Origin: Pirellulales bacterium
GTDB taxonomy: Bacteria; Planctomycetota; Planctomycetia; Pirellulales; JALHLM01
Assembly: GCA_022844585.1 (NCBI GenBank)
Contig: JALHLM010000017.1
Span: 1 to 24,165, forward strand
DNA length: 24,165 nucleotides
Direction: 5' to 3'
Notes under the pieces: generated by a model
The model's input: the letters and a program-made list of their open reading frames with translations, nothing else
What the model was told of the DNA's origin: nothing
Database searches by the model: none
Shown: piece by piece, positions 15,868 through 23,645 of the stretch
Numbering within the stretch: the stretch's first letter is position 1
Layout of the letters: each line of letters opens with the position of its first letter
Program-made: the position numbers and the translations under genes

Positions 15868-17727
15868 CTACCGGCGACGGCGCCGAGCGAGAACGCCCAG
15901 TCCAATCGCGGCGATCCCCGCCAACGCCAGCGAACCTGGTTCCGGCACCGCGTTCGCGGGACCGCCAATTCCGAAGTTGTTGCGGACGTTGTTCAGGTCG
16001 GTGATGGTCACTTGACCGTCATCGCTACCGACGGTGTCGCCAAGACCAGTGCCACCGAAGTTATTGCGGACATTGTTGAGGTCTACGATATCAACCTTGC
16101 CGTCGCCGTTGGTATCGCCCACGACTCCAGCGTCGTAGTCCCAGTCGATCGACAGGTTGTCGATGTCGTGGTGGTCATAAGCACCGCCGGTGCGAGCCGC
16201 GAAGGCCGCCCGGGCGCCGCCTGTGAATTGCAGACCTGCGACGAAAAAGTCATTGAAGACGACCGTCTCGGCGTTGCCATTCGACGAATCGAGGAAAGCG
16301 AGGCTGACGTTGCCGCCGCCCGGAACGAAATCGACTTGCATTGAAGCGTGATCGAACGTGCTGGAGGTAAGGTCGAATTCATTGATGTCGAGCACCTCAA
16401 GTTGGATCAGCGCGCCGTTCCAATGTAACGAGACGTGGTTCGCCCGACGGTCGACCGTCGGTGTCACCGTAAGACCTTCTTCCGTCAATCCGCCCGCAGC
16501 GTCGTTGTCAAACGTGTCGAATGCGACGCCTAACACGCCCGCCAAATTAGGCTCCTCCGAGACGCCGGAGAATCCGTTGAGCGGACCGGCGTCGCCATGC
16601 ATTGCGGTGTCGACGATCATCATCGACATGCCATCTGCGTTGCCGCCGATGTTGTTTTCATTGAACAAACGGAAGTCGAAGTCCATCTTGATCGAATCGC
16701 CGACGGTATCCTCTGTCTTATCGAAGGCAATGTAGTTGTTCTGACTGGGGATCTGGGCGGAGATCCGCATGAAACCATCGTTCGCAGCGCCGCCGGGAAC
16801 ATGGTTCACTCGGGCGGGCGGGGCGGCGCCGGTTTGAATTGCGGTCCAAGGCGTGCCGCCGAGCGGCTCGATAACCGGATCGAGCGACTCAAAATCTTCC
16901 GAGAGCACCAGGGCGGGCGACCCACCGACGGGGGTGATCGTCAATTTGATGTTGTCCAGGTCCTGGTTAGCGTTGGCGCCTCCAGTCCGTCCGCCAATCG
17001 CCAGTCGGCCGTCGTAAGGATTCAAGCCCGCCACGAAGAAACCGTTATAGGGCGTGATCGTGTTAGTGCCGTCGTTGACGGTCACCGTGACATTGGAGCC
17101 GCCGTCGACGGGCACCACGCGGATGGTGCTCGTCATGATTGGCAAACCATCCGCAGTTTCCAGGAACGGGATCAGTTCGTTCGTCAGGCTGAGGGTGTCG
17201 ACCCTCGCGCCGTTGGCATGCAGCGAGATCGAGTTCGGGGTCGCATCCGGTTCGTCCGGATCCAAACCGTCGTTGTTGAACGTGTCGAAGCCTACGCCGA
17301 AGGAATTGGTGAGGTTCGGCTCTTCGCTAAAGCCCGTGACGCCCGACAGAGAATCGGTGCCGTAGTTGGCGGTGTTCAAGTATGCCACTCCGAAGCCGTC
17401 AGCACCGCCCGGGCCTTTGTTGATCGAAAAGTCGAAGCTGAGCTCCAGCGCCTCGTAGGTACCCGAGTACGACTGGCTAAAGCTGACCACGTTCAACTGG
17501 TCGTTAGCTTCGGTCGTGAGCCGCAGATAGCCGCCGTCCCATCCGTCGGGAATCGCAGGCTGGAGCGAAGCCCCAGGGGCGGCCCCGAACTGCAGGAGGC
17601 CCGCGCCGGGGGTGACAAAATTCGCTGAAAAGTCTTGGACGGTGTTCGCCGCATGCGCTGCCGAAGCGGTGGCGAAGAATACCGCCGCCACTACGCAACG
17701 TCCGAACAGGAGAAGCTGAGTGCGCAT
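15868..17727 (-). CDS. Secreted double L-type-lectin-like protein with dockerin repeats and PEP-CTERM tail
   Basis: A 619-residue exported protein. Residues 1-26 are a signal peptide (cut near SAAHA). Two homologous lectin-like halves follow, about 33-265 and 276-530. Each has a GFS-EEPNL segment, then FGVGFDTFNND or LGVAFDTFDND, then SLH.NG, the pattern of legume-type (L-type) lectin beta-sandwiches. Residues 537-586 hold two dockerin-type repeats (GDTNGDGKVDIVDLNNVRNNFG-like, given here in part: GDTNGDGKVD then DLNNVRNNFG, and TITDLNNVRNNFG). Residues about 594-619 are a PEP-CTERM sorting tail: VPEPGS, a hydrophobic helix, then RRRRR. The ATG at 17727 is chosen because GGAGG lies 5 bases upstream; an upstream TTG in frame is rejected. 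It probably binds sugars on or outside the cell. Confidence 0.88.
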   Translation of the reverse strand: MRTQLLLFGRCVVAAVFFATASAAHAANTVQDFSANFVTPGAGLLQFGAAPGASLQPAIPDGWDGGYLRLTTEANDQLNVVSFSQSYSGTYEALELSFDFSINKGPGGADGFGVAYLNTANYGTDSLSGVTGFSEEPNLTNSFGVGFDTFNNDGLDPDEPDATPNSISLHANGARVDTLSLTNELIPFLETADGLPIMTSTIRVVPVDGGSNVTVTVNDGTNTITPYNGFFVAGLNPYDGRLAIGGRTGGANANQDLDNIKLTITPVGGSPALVLSEDFESLDPVIEPLGGTPWTAIQTGAAPPARVNHVPGGAANDGFMRISAQIPSQNNYIAFDKTEDTVGDSIKMDFDFRLFNENNIGGNADGMSMMIVDTAMHGDAGPLNGFSGVSEEPNLAGVLGVAFDTFDNDAAGGLTEEGLTVTPTVDRRANHVSLHWNGALIQLEVLDINEFDLTSSTFDHASMQVDFVPGGGNVSLAFLDSSNGNAETVVFNDFFVAGLQFTGGARAAFAARTGGAYDHHDIDNLSIDWDYDAGVVGDTNGDGKVDIVDLNNVRNNFGGTGLGDTVGSDDGQVTITDLNNVRNNFGIGGPANAVPEPGSLALAGIAAIGLGVLARRRRR

Positions 17728-17731
17728 TGAT

Positions 17732-17736
17732 GCCTC
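17732..17736 (-). promoter_or_regulatory. Shine-Dalgarno fixing the lectin/dockerin gene start
   Basis: On the minus strand GGAGG lies about 5 bases before the ATG at 17727, favouring this start over the in-frame TTG at 17739 that overlaps the site. Confidence 0.65.
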
Positions 17737-17821
17737 CAATCAGAGCTGTCGATGCAGATTGCCTGGACGAGTACTTCCCCAAGTTCCGGCACCTAACTTA
17801 ATGCCTATGCGGAATGTTGCA

Positions 17822-17850
17822 ATAATAAATGCGCAAAAAACCGGCGAAAA
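17822..17850 (-). promoter_or_regulatory. Possible promoter of the lectin/dockerin gene in an AT-rich patch
   Basis: The minus strand has TATTAT (plus 17822-17827, 5 of 6 consensus bases) in an AT-rich patch unlike the surrounding GC-rich DNA. TTTTCG about 17 bases upstream is a weak -35 candidate. The leader to the ATG would be about 90 bases. Confidence 0.35.
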
Positions 17851-17916
17851 TCTTATAGAACCGGAATAATCCAACCTGATCGCTAGAAGGCCAGACGAAG
17901 AGGATGTCAGTTGCCA

Positions 17917-20900
17917 CTACCGACCCAAGGACCGACGTTTCGTCGGCTGATCGTGAGACTTGGCGGATTGTTCCAAGTTGGCGAAGAGCGCGTCAGTTGC
18001 CAACTCCATCGCGCGAAGCCGCGAAGACAGTGGTGAGAGCGGCGTACGCAAGGTTCCGAGCTCAATGTCGGTGGAGCCGACATCGACAACTCGCCGCCCA
18101 GTAAACAAGGGGGACTGAGCGGCCGGTGCTGCCACAGCAAGCATTGGCACCGGGCTGTTTCCTACGCCGAAGTTGTTGCGCACGGCGTTCAAGTCCGCGA
18201 CGTCGACCTTGCCATCGCCGTTGGCATCTCCGAAACCCAAGGCCCCGAAGTTGTTGCGCACGTTGTTCAAATCCGCGACGTCGACAGTGCCATTGCCGTC
18301 CGTGTCACCCAGCACAAGATCTCCGGCGCCGGGCGAACCCAGAAGTTGCGTACTTGCCTTCCAACTCGCGGCGTCGCCCCACGTGCCGCGATCCGCTAAC
18401 GGGTCGATGATCGTCAACGAATACCCGTCGCCATCAGTCGTGGGCTGCCAATCGTCCAAGTACGTGAAGTCGAGAATGACTTCTTCAAACGCGCCTTTGA
18501 GCACAAACGCCCCGCTCGCGTTCCCCAGCGCGCCGACATAGGCGCCGGCGACGGGAACGCCGTCGCCATAGCGCAACGCAATGGCGTCCTGATTGGCGAC
18601 GATGACGACCCGGCCCCCTGCGGCGAGTTCGTAATCACCGAACGTGAATTGGACGGCACCGGAAAGGCTGTAATCCTTGAGCTGCAACGGACTGTCACTC
18701 GTGTTCGTCAACTCAATGAACTCGAAGGCTTCGTCATCGAAGCCGCTTCCCGCGGGCGCCGCCGGTGGGTGATACATGATCTCTGTGATGCGCAACGGCG
18801 GGCGTTCCGGCGAAATGAACGTCGCATCGCGGACGCCGCTCCAGTTCGCGCCGGACAGCACACGGGCCATCACCCGGGTGTTCTGCGCGACGGGTAACGT
18901 TACTGACGTGATCGCCGTCGACGCATTCGGATTGACCGCGCCGCCTGGCAGGCGTGGATCGGAGCCGTCGGTCGTATAGTAAATTCGCTGTCCCACCGGC
19001 GCAGTGATGGTTAACTCAAACCCGGCGCCGATTTCACCGCCAGGGCTGTTGAACGTGGGGGGCGTCGTCCATTGACTGTCGATCCACGCCAACCGCTGCG
19101 TCAGCCAGTTGGTCATGAAATTGACTTCGCTCTGCCACGTGGGACCGACGTAGTAATTCGGCCAGACATAGGTGCCGAGGATCTGCCAGCGCTGGAAGTT
19201 GCGGGCCTGCGCCTCCTGCAGTTCGTCGGTATAGGCTTCGATATCACCGACCAACTTGGCGTTGGAGAATTCATTCTCGCGCAGTTCCGTCCAGCGATCG
19301 ATGTAACGCTGGCGGAAGTCGGGATCCTCAAACAGACGGCCGTACCACGGATACTCGCCCGAGCCCAATTGCGTGTAGTACCAGCCCTGCGGGATACCGC
19401 CGTTCAGGTAATCCGCGTTACCGAGGGAGAGGTTGTAGTCCCAGATTGGTCCCATCGCGAGCTTGCCGCCGCGATCTTTGTACATGAACGTGCTGAGGCG
19501 ATAGCCGTCGATGTTCTTGGTCAGCTCGACGAGCAAGTGATGATCGATGAACGCGTCGACATCGATGTACTTGCGGTAACCATTGACGGGATCTCGAAAG
19601 TTCGGCCCGTACAAGGCCGCTTCGAAATCGTTCATGTATTTCTGGATCCACGCCTTCTGCTGCGGCGAGACGTCCAGGCCGTCCGGCTCGACGAACCCTA
19701 GCGTGTGACCGCGCGAAGTGTTGAAGGCGTTCTCGTCCGCGTCGATGCGGTCTTTCTTCAGGATGTAGCCGCCGGTGATATCCGGTTCCGTGATTTGGCT
19801 GGGATCGAGCTTGGCGATATCCACGCGTTCCGCGCCGCGCTCGATCCGCTCCATGAAGATGTAGACGCCCCAGTAGTCGCTGTTGTTGATCTGGCCGCCA
19901 TTGGAGTTGATATAGACTTCGACGAACCGCGTCTGCACCGCCCAGCGGCCGATGTCGTTGCTCCACTGATACGCCAACGCGTTCTGCATCAGCGACTTCT
20001 CGGAATACGGCGCATACAGAATGTAGTCCGATTCCGCGGAGAATCCAAGAATTTCGGCGTCGACGTCGTTACCGCGCGCATCCCAGGTTTCGAACAGAAA
20101 TTGCTGCTTGGGGAAGCCTTGCGATGACGAACCGCGCACGCGCATTCCAGCGCGGCCGGCGAAGTCCAACGGACCCAACATCTCGGCTCGCCCGCTGGCT
20201 TCGTCGACGTCGACGAAGCTGGCGAAGACCTCGGTCATAATGCTGTCATTAGACGAAATCGATTTACCAAACGTGTCGATGACCACGATTGGCAAGTCGG
20301 AATCGAAGCCCTGCACATCGTTGCCGAGCCGGGTGTAGTGCTGCGTGGCGACGTGATTCGGAAGCATGCCGGGCGCCACGACAATCGACTTCACCATCGT
20401 GGAACTGGTGATATTGATCGGCGACACATATTGCGGCGACGACGCCGTGGGCTCCGTGCCGTCGATCGTGTAGCGGATTGTCGCGCCCGCCAACGTCGTG
20501 GAAAGCGTCAAGCCGAACGTGTTCGTATAAACGCCGCCAGGGACCGAATAAGTGGCCTGCGGCGCCAACGCTTCCGCGCCCGTGCCATTAGGCTCGCCGG
20601 GCGACGGCACGGAAAAATAGTTCCTCGCGTCAACGTCGATGCCCTCAGGCAACGAAATCCCCACCAACTCCGGCAAGATCAAGAAATCGGAGCTGCCCGC
20701 ACCGGCGTTCAAGCCTTGAATCGCGAGGATGTTGGTCCCTTCGACGAGAGCGCTCACGTATTGCGTGATATCGAAGTCTTCGAAGATCACCGCGTTGCCG
20801 TCTTGATTCTGATTCGTGGCGCCGGAATCCCACGACAGCGCATTGGGGTCATTGCTACGCGCCACGCGCTGACCGTTGATGTAGGCGACGAAGCCGTCGT

Positions 20901-21705
20901 CGTATTTCATGCGCAGCGTCAACTTGCTGAACTGCTCCAGCGAGTCAATCTCGAACGGAATGCGAATAAATACGCTGGTCCGGGTGTTGTACATTTCCGG
21001 CCCGACGTCCGTGTTAATTAAATGCTGATACCCGGAGGTCTGCTCATAACCAACGCCAGCCGTCGTTACAATCTCGACGCCCCTCCAAGTGGAATCGTTA
21101 AAGACGCGCTGCTTCCAGGTTTCTCCCAGCGTGCTCCCGCCGTTCGTCGTCGAGGGAACCAACGTCCTTACCGGTGCGAATTCCGGCAACAGCGTCACCG
21201 AATCAAAGGGATTGGGCACGCCGTAGGAAATGTCGGTGACCTGCGCCGGGTACTGCGGCGCGAACTCATGGGAGACGGTCGTGCCGTCGGACTTGATCAG
21301 CCCCAGGTACTCGCCGCCAGTTGAGAGCGAGAAGTTGGTGTGCAGCTCGCCATTGGGCGCCGGGACTCCAATTCCGGTGGCGAACACGATCAGACGCTCA
21401 GCCGGATCGAGCGAAATGGTGGGAAAGGTCCACTTGTCGAGATCGGCGTTATCGTCGGTCAAATGCCAGCCGGTCAGATCGGCAGCTTCGTCGCCGGCGT
21501 TGTAGAGCTCGATCCAGTCCGATTCGTCGCCGTAATTATCCCGCAAGCCGCTGGCGTTCGAGGCCACGATCTCGCTGATAATCACGTCGGCGGCCAAAAG
21601 TTGGCGCGGCTCCAACGATTCCAAGCGGCTGCGACTCGCGGACGCTCGTCGTCGCGGGGCCCCATGTCGAGAAAACCAGCCCTTGCCGCTATGCAGCCAA
21701 TGCAT
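17917..21705 (-). CDS. Large secreted CotH-kinase protein with lamin-tail, chitobiase-C-like and dockerin modules
   Basis: A 1262-residue protein. The N-terminus carries the planctomycete export motif (Arg/Ser-rich stretch, then LESLEPRQLLA at 28-38). A lamin-tail domain follows (about 39-165, ISEIVASN...WIELYN), then a region ending in a chitobiase-C-like module (about 385-460, TIRYTIDGTEPT). The CotH kinase region spans about 470-875, with GGYILKKDR at 645-653 (candidate lysines K650/K651) and GPIWDYNLSLG at 752-762 (Asp-containing metal-binding motif). A second chitobiase-like module lies at about 880-965, a second lamin-tail domain at about 970-1130 and two dockerin repeats at about 1131-1180 (GDTDGNGTVDVADLNNVRNN and GDANGDGKVDVADLNAVRNN). 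A 75-residue tail follows. CotH proteins are atypical kinases that phosphorylate proteins. GAGG precedes the ATG. Extracellular function is inferred. Confidence 0.9.
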   Translation of the reverse strand: MHWLHSGKGWFSRHGAPRRRASASRSRLESLEPRQLLAADVIISEIVASNASGLRDNYGDESDWIELYNAGDEAADLTGWHLTDDNADLDKWTFPTISLDPAERLIVFATGIGVPAPNGELHTNFSLSTGGEYLGLIKSDGTTVSHEFAPQYPAQVTDISYGVPNPFDSVTLLPEFAPVRTLVPSTTNGGSTLGETWKQRVFNDSTWRGVEIVTTAGVGYEQTSGYQHLINTDVGPEMYNTRTSVFIRIPFEIDSLEQFSKLTLRMKYDDGFVAYINGQRVARSNDPNALSWDSGATNQNQDGNAVIFEDFDITQYVSALVEGTNILAIQGLNAGAGSSDFLILPELVGISLPEGIDVDARNYFSVPSPGEPNGTGAEALAPQATYSVPGGVYTNTFGLTLSTTLAGATIRYTIDGTEPTASSPQYVSPINITSSTMVKSIVVAPGMLPNHVATQHYTRLGNDVQGFDSDLPIVVIDTFGKSISSNDSIMTEVFASFVDVDEASGRAEMLGPLDFAGRAGMRVRGSSSQGFPKQQFLFETWDARGNDVDAEILGFSAESDYILYAPYSEKSLMQNALAYQWSNDIGRWAVQTRFVEVYINSNGGQINNSDYWGVYIFMERIERGAERVDIAKLDPSQITEPDITGGYILKKDRIDADENAFNTSRGHTLGFVEPDGLDVSPQQKAWIQKYMNDFEAALYGPNFRDPVNGYRKYIDVDAFIDHHLLVELTKNIDGYRLSTFMYKDRGGKLAMGPIWDYNLSLGNADYLNGGIPQGWYYTQLGSGEYPWYGRLFEDPDFRQRYIDRWTELRENEFSNAKLVGDIEAYTDELQEAQARNFQRWQILGTYVWPNYYVGPTWQSEVNFMTNWLTQRLAWIDSQWTTPPTFNSPGGEIGAGFELTITAPVGQRIYYTTDGSDPRLPGGAVNPNASTAITSVTLPVAQNTRVMARVLSGANWSGVRDATFISPERPPLRITEIMYHPPAAPAGSGFDDEAFEFIELTNTSDSPLQLKDYSLSGAVQFTFGDYELAAGGRVVIVANQDAIALRYGDGVPVAGAYVGALGNASGAFVLKGAFEEVILDFTYLDDWQPTTDGDGYSLTIIDPLADRGTWGDAASWKASTQLLGSPGAGDLVLGDTDGNGTVDVADLNNVRNNFGALGFGDANGDGKVDVADLNAVRNNFGVGNSPVPMLAVAAPAAQSPLFTGRRVVDVGSTDIELGTLRTPLSPLSSRLRAMELATDALFANLEQSAKSHDQPTKRRSLGR

Positions 21706-22073
21706 GCCCGCCTCGCCTGTTCTATGGTGCCCGAATCAGATCACCCCCCCGGGGCAGGCGCGGAATGGCGCCACCCTCAAACTAGTCCAGGATTGCGCAG
21801 AGCACAAGGTTTTGCACGCGTTGCCGAGAGTTGCTCAATCGCTGGCCGATAAAGAGAGAAATTTCTCGAATTGCCACGAAGAACGCTCGCGCGCGAATGA
21901 ACAAATTCCCATCGAATGGGGAGCAACGCCGACGGTTTTGTAATATTCCGCGGTAACTTCCGGATCGGACCAGATTGCCCCTACGGAGATGGCTTAGATC
22001 GGGTACAATCCGGACTGCTCGTTGGCCCTTTGCCAAATGGGCACGTTCCAGGTTTTACTGACAAGGCAAGCAA
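21706..22073. other. Divergent upstream region between CotH-type and cold-shock genes
   Basis: A 368-bp gap that must hold promoters for both divergent genes. The cold-shock side has a TACAAT box. The middle contains a moderately AT-rich patch around 21860-21960. I see no convincing gene and no clear operator palindrome. Confidence 0.55.
22004..22009 (+). promoter_or_regulatory. Possible -10 box of the cold-shock gene
   Basis: TACAAT (5 of 6 consensus bases), preceded by GGG, lies 64 bases before the ATG. No good -35 at 16-18 bases is visible; TTGCCC is 23 bases upstream. The leader would be about 58 bases. Confidence 0.3.
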
Positions 22074-22271
22074 ATGGCCGTAGGCAGCATCAAGAAGTTG
22101 ACGGACAAGGGTTTTGGTTTCATCAAGACGAACGGCGACAAGGACCTGTTCTTCCACTCGAAGAGTGTCCAGGGCACGACCTTCGACCAACTGTACGAGG
22201 GCCAGGAAGTGGCCTACACGGAAGGCAGCGGTCCGAAGGGTCCGTGCGCTGAGAACGTCAAGCCCGCCTGA
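22074..22271 (+). CDS. CspA-type cold-shock domain protein
   Basis: A 65-residue protein forming one cold-shock (OB-fold) domain. RNA-binding motifs are visible: RNP1 KGFGFIK at 12-18 and RNP2 DLFFH at 24-28. The ending GPKGPCAENVKPA is typical of the family as well. It should bind single-stranded RNA or DNA and act as an RNA chaperone. Length is normal. AAGGCAAG upstream of the ATG is a modest ribosome binding site. A strong terminator follows about 95 bases after the stop, so the gene is likely transcribed alone. Confidence 0.95.
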   Translation: MAVGSIKKLTDKGFGFIKTNGDKDLFFHSKSVQGTTFDQLYEGQEVAYTEGSGPKGPCAENVKPA

Positions 22272-22364
22272 TGTTCGCCCGCCGGTGCATTGCCAAGCAA
22301 TACGCCGCACGCTGCCTGCCGAAGTCACTTTCATGACTCGGCCGGCAGTTCACTGATTTCTCTG

Positions 22365-22398
22365 CAGGATTCAGCCTCGAGCGCGAGGCTGAATCCTG
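22365..22398 (+). terminator. Strong intrinsic terminator of the cold-shock gene
   Basis: CAGGATTCAGCCTCG at 22365-22379 is the exact reverse complement of 22384-22398, giving a perfect 15-bp stem with a 4-base loop (AGCG). TTTGAGTTT follows on the plus strand. The opposite strand has no T-run, so it works for the plus-strand cold-shock transcript. Confidence 0.85.
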
Positions 22399-22508
22399 TT
22401 TGAGTTTCGGGACCACCGAACGGAACTTGGCAAGAGCCGCGAACCTCCCGGGCCCATCGACGGGTCCAATCAGGAAATCGGCGAAAATCCGGGTGCGGTT
22501 TGTCCGAC

Positions 22509-22536
22509 TTGCCACCCGATACAACCGTGGTATCTT
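22509..22536 (+). promoter_or_regulatory. Possible promoter of tRNA-Thr
   Basis: TTGCCA at 22509-22514 and TATCTT at 22531-22536 are 16 bases apart, about 100 bases before the tRNA. The -35 box is 5 of 6 to consensus, the -10 box 4 of 6. Confidence 0.4.
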
Positions 22537-22637
22537 TATGGGCTCCCGCGGGCCATTCGGTAGGCGTGGCCCCGGGGAATGCTAGCCGGCAATGCGCGGC
22601 GGATATTTCCGCTAAGCCGTTGCGGTTAAAGCACTTA

Positions 22638-22710
22638 GCCAGCGTAGCTCAATTGGTAGAGCACCGCATTCGTAATGCGGGGGTTAACGGTTCAACTCCG
22701 TTCGCTGGCT
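22638..22710 (+). tRNA. tRNA-Thr (anticodon CGT)
   Basis: The cloverleaf can be built by eye: acceptor stem GCCAGCG with CGCTGGC, D-stem GCTC/GAGC with loop AATTGGTA, anticodon stem CCGCA/TGCGG with loop TTCGTAA, a 5-base variable loop, T-stem AACGG/CCGTT with loop TTCAACT, and discriminator base T. Total 73 bases. The anticodon CGT reads the threonine codon ACG. The 3' CCA is not encoded. No group-I intron or other tRNA lies next to it, and no integrated element is attached to its 3' end in view. Confidence 0.95.
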
Positions 22711-22784
22711 CTTCTCTTTCCGGACGGACGGTCTTGGACTTAGCGACTTCGGTCGCGCGGCCCGGTCGGGTTCTTTCGCCTGGC

Positions 22785-23378
22785 CTAGAGCCATTCTTCG
22801 ATGAGCCCCGCCGTCCGGAGTCTTTGGCGGAGGCGGGTCATGCGGACGCGGAGCGTGCCGCCGTTGAGGCCGAGTTGGCAGGCGATTTCCGCGGTGCTGT
22901 AGCCCTGCGAGCGGAGCTCGAAAATCTTCCGCTCCGTCTCGTCGAGGTTGGCGCAGACGTGATCGACTTGCTCGCGGAGTTCCACAGTCCGGGCGGGATT
23001 ATCGGCACCGGAGAGCGATGTCAGCAGATTCGCCAGGTCGCCGGTTTCGGAGCCGCCGCGGTCGAACCGTTGTTGGCGCTGCATGCGCCGCCACTTTCGG
23101 GCGACCTTGCGACGGACCAACGTCAGGGCGAGCGCGACCAGGTTTTCCGGTCCGGCGATATCGTATTGCTGCCGCTTGATGCCGAGCATCAGGCTGCGAT
23201 GCACCGATTGCACCAGGTCAGTGGAATCCAAGTAGGGACGCAGCGCCGGGCCCAAGAGTACGCGGGCCACGATGCGGAGCTTGGGCTCGTATTGCCGGCT
23301 CAGTTGCGCGAGTGCGTCCTGGTCACCTTGTCGTGCCTTCGCCAGCAATGTGGAAAAGTCGGATGGCGGATCGGACAT
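22785..23378 (-). CDS. ECF-type RNA polymerase sigma factor
   Basis: A 197-residue sigma-70 family factor lacking region 1 and 3, as ECF sigmas do. Region 2 includes LDSTDLVQSVHRSL, and region 4 is a helix-turn-helix with YSTAEIACQLGLNGGTLRVR followed by MTRLRQRLR. The planctomycete subgroup is often paired with serine/threonine kinases, and a kinase gene is divergently placed 267 bp away, so kinase control of the sigma factor is a reasonable inference. No anti-sigma gene is seen in the window. No strong Shine-Dalgarno sequence; the ATG at 23378 fits the region-2 start. Confidence 0.9.
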   Translation of the reverse strand: MSDPPSDFSTLLAKARQGDQDALAQLSRQYEPKLRIVARVLLGPALRPYLDSTDLVQSVHRSLMLGIKRQQYDIAGPENLVALALTLVRRKVARKWRRMQRQQRFDRGGSETGDLANLLTSLSGADNPARTVELREQVDHVCANLDETERKIFELRSQGYSTAEIACQLGLNGGTLRVRMTRLRQRLRTAGLIEEWL

Positions 23379-23427
23379 AGCGCGCCGGCGAGCAAACCGA
23401 GGGCCTGAAGGGCGGAATCGCCCAATC

Positions 23428-23456
23428 AGTCTACCCCCTTGGCGGGAGGTTCACAA
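23428..23456 (-). promoter_or_regulatory. Sigma-70-type promoter of the ECF sigma gene
   Basis: On the minus strand TTGTGA (plus 23451-23456) and TAGACT (plus 23428-23433) are separated by exactly 17 bases, about 50 bases before the ATG at 23378. The -35 box matches 4 of 6 and the -10 box 4 of 6. Confidence 0.45.
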
Positions 23457-23611
23457 CGTAACGCGAGGAACCTGTAACAACTTGGCCCGTTCGCGGCATT
23501 GCAGGAGGGCGAATCGGTTTGGTCGGCACTTCGAATCGCGAAAATGAAGCGTGTTCCAGGATTCGCCGAGGGCAGCGTTGAGGGAATCATGTTGTCTCGC
23601 AACGGCCGTGA

Positions 23612-23617
23612 TAGAAT
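23612..23617 (+). promoter_or_regulatory. Possible -10 box of the kinase gene
   Basis: TAGAAT (5 of 6 consensus bases) lies 28 bases before the ATG at 23646. The nearest TTG-type -35 (TTGTCT at 23592) is only 14 bases away, so the call is weak. Confidence 0.3.
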
Positions 23618-23645
23618 CGGGGGGGTCATCTACGGATCTCCATTT

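Larger units (their letters stand above)
22272..22637. other. Intergenic region between cold-shock gene and tRNA
   Basis: A 366-bp stretch with a strong terminator hairpin at its left part and a possible tRNA promoter further right. No gene is supported. Confidence 0.6.

Noticed and set aside
15717..15968. 84-residue N-terminal extension of the CRTAC1 lipoprotein
   Set aside because: Runs through the terminator hairpin and into the neighbouring gene; the lipoprotein signal starts at the ATG at 15716.
16597..17628. Plus-strand open frame of 343 residues opposite the lectin/dockerin gene
   Set aside because: Antisense shadow; the minus-strand frame has a signal peptide, repeats, dockerins and a PEP-CTERM tail.
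18170..18300. Tandem repeat resembling a CRISPR array or DNA repeat
   Set aside because: The repeats are the two dockerin modules of the CotH-type protein, in frame and diverged at silent positions; only two units, no spacers.
20338..21021. Plus-strand open frame of 227 residues opposite the CotH-type gene
   Set aside because: Arg/His/Val-rich shadow frame with no family pattern.
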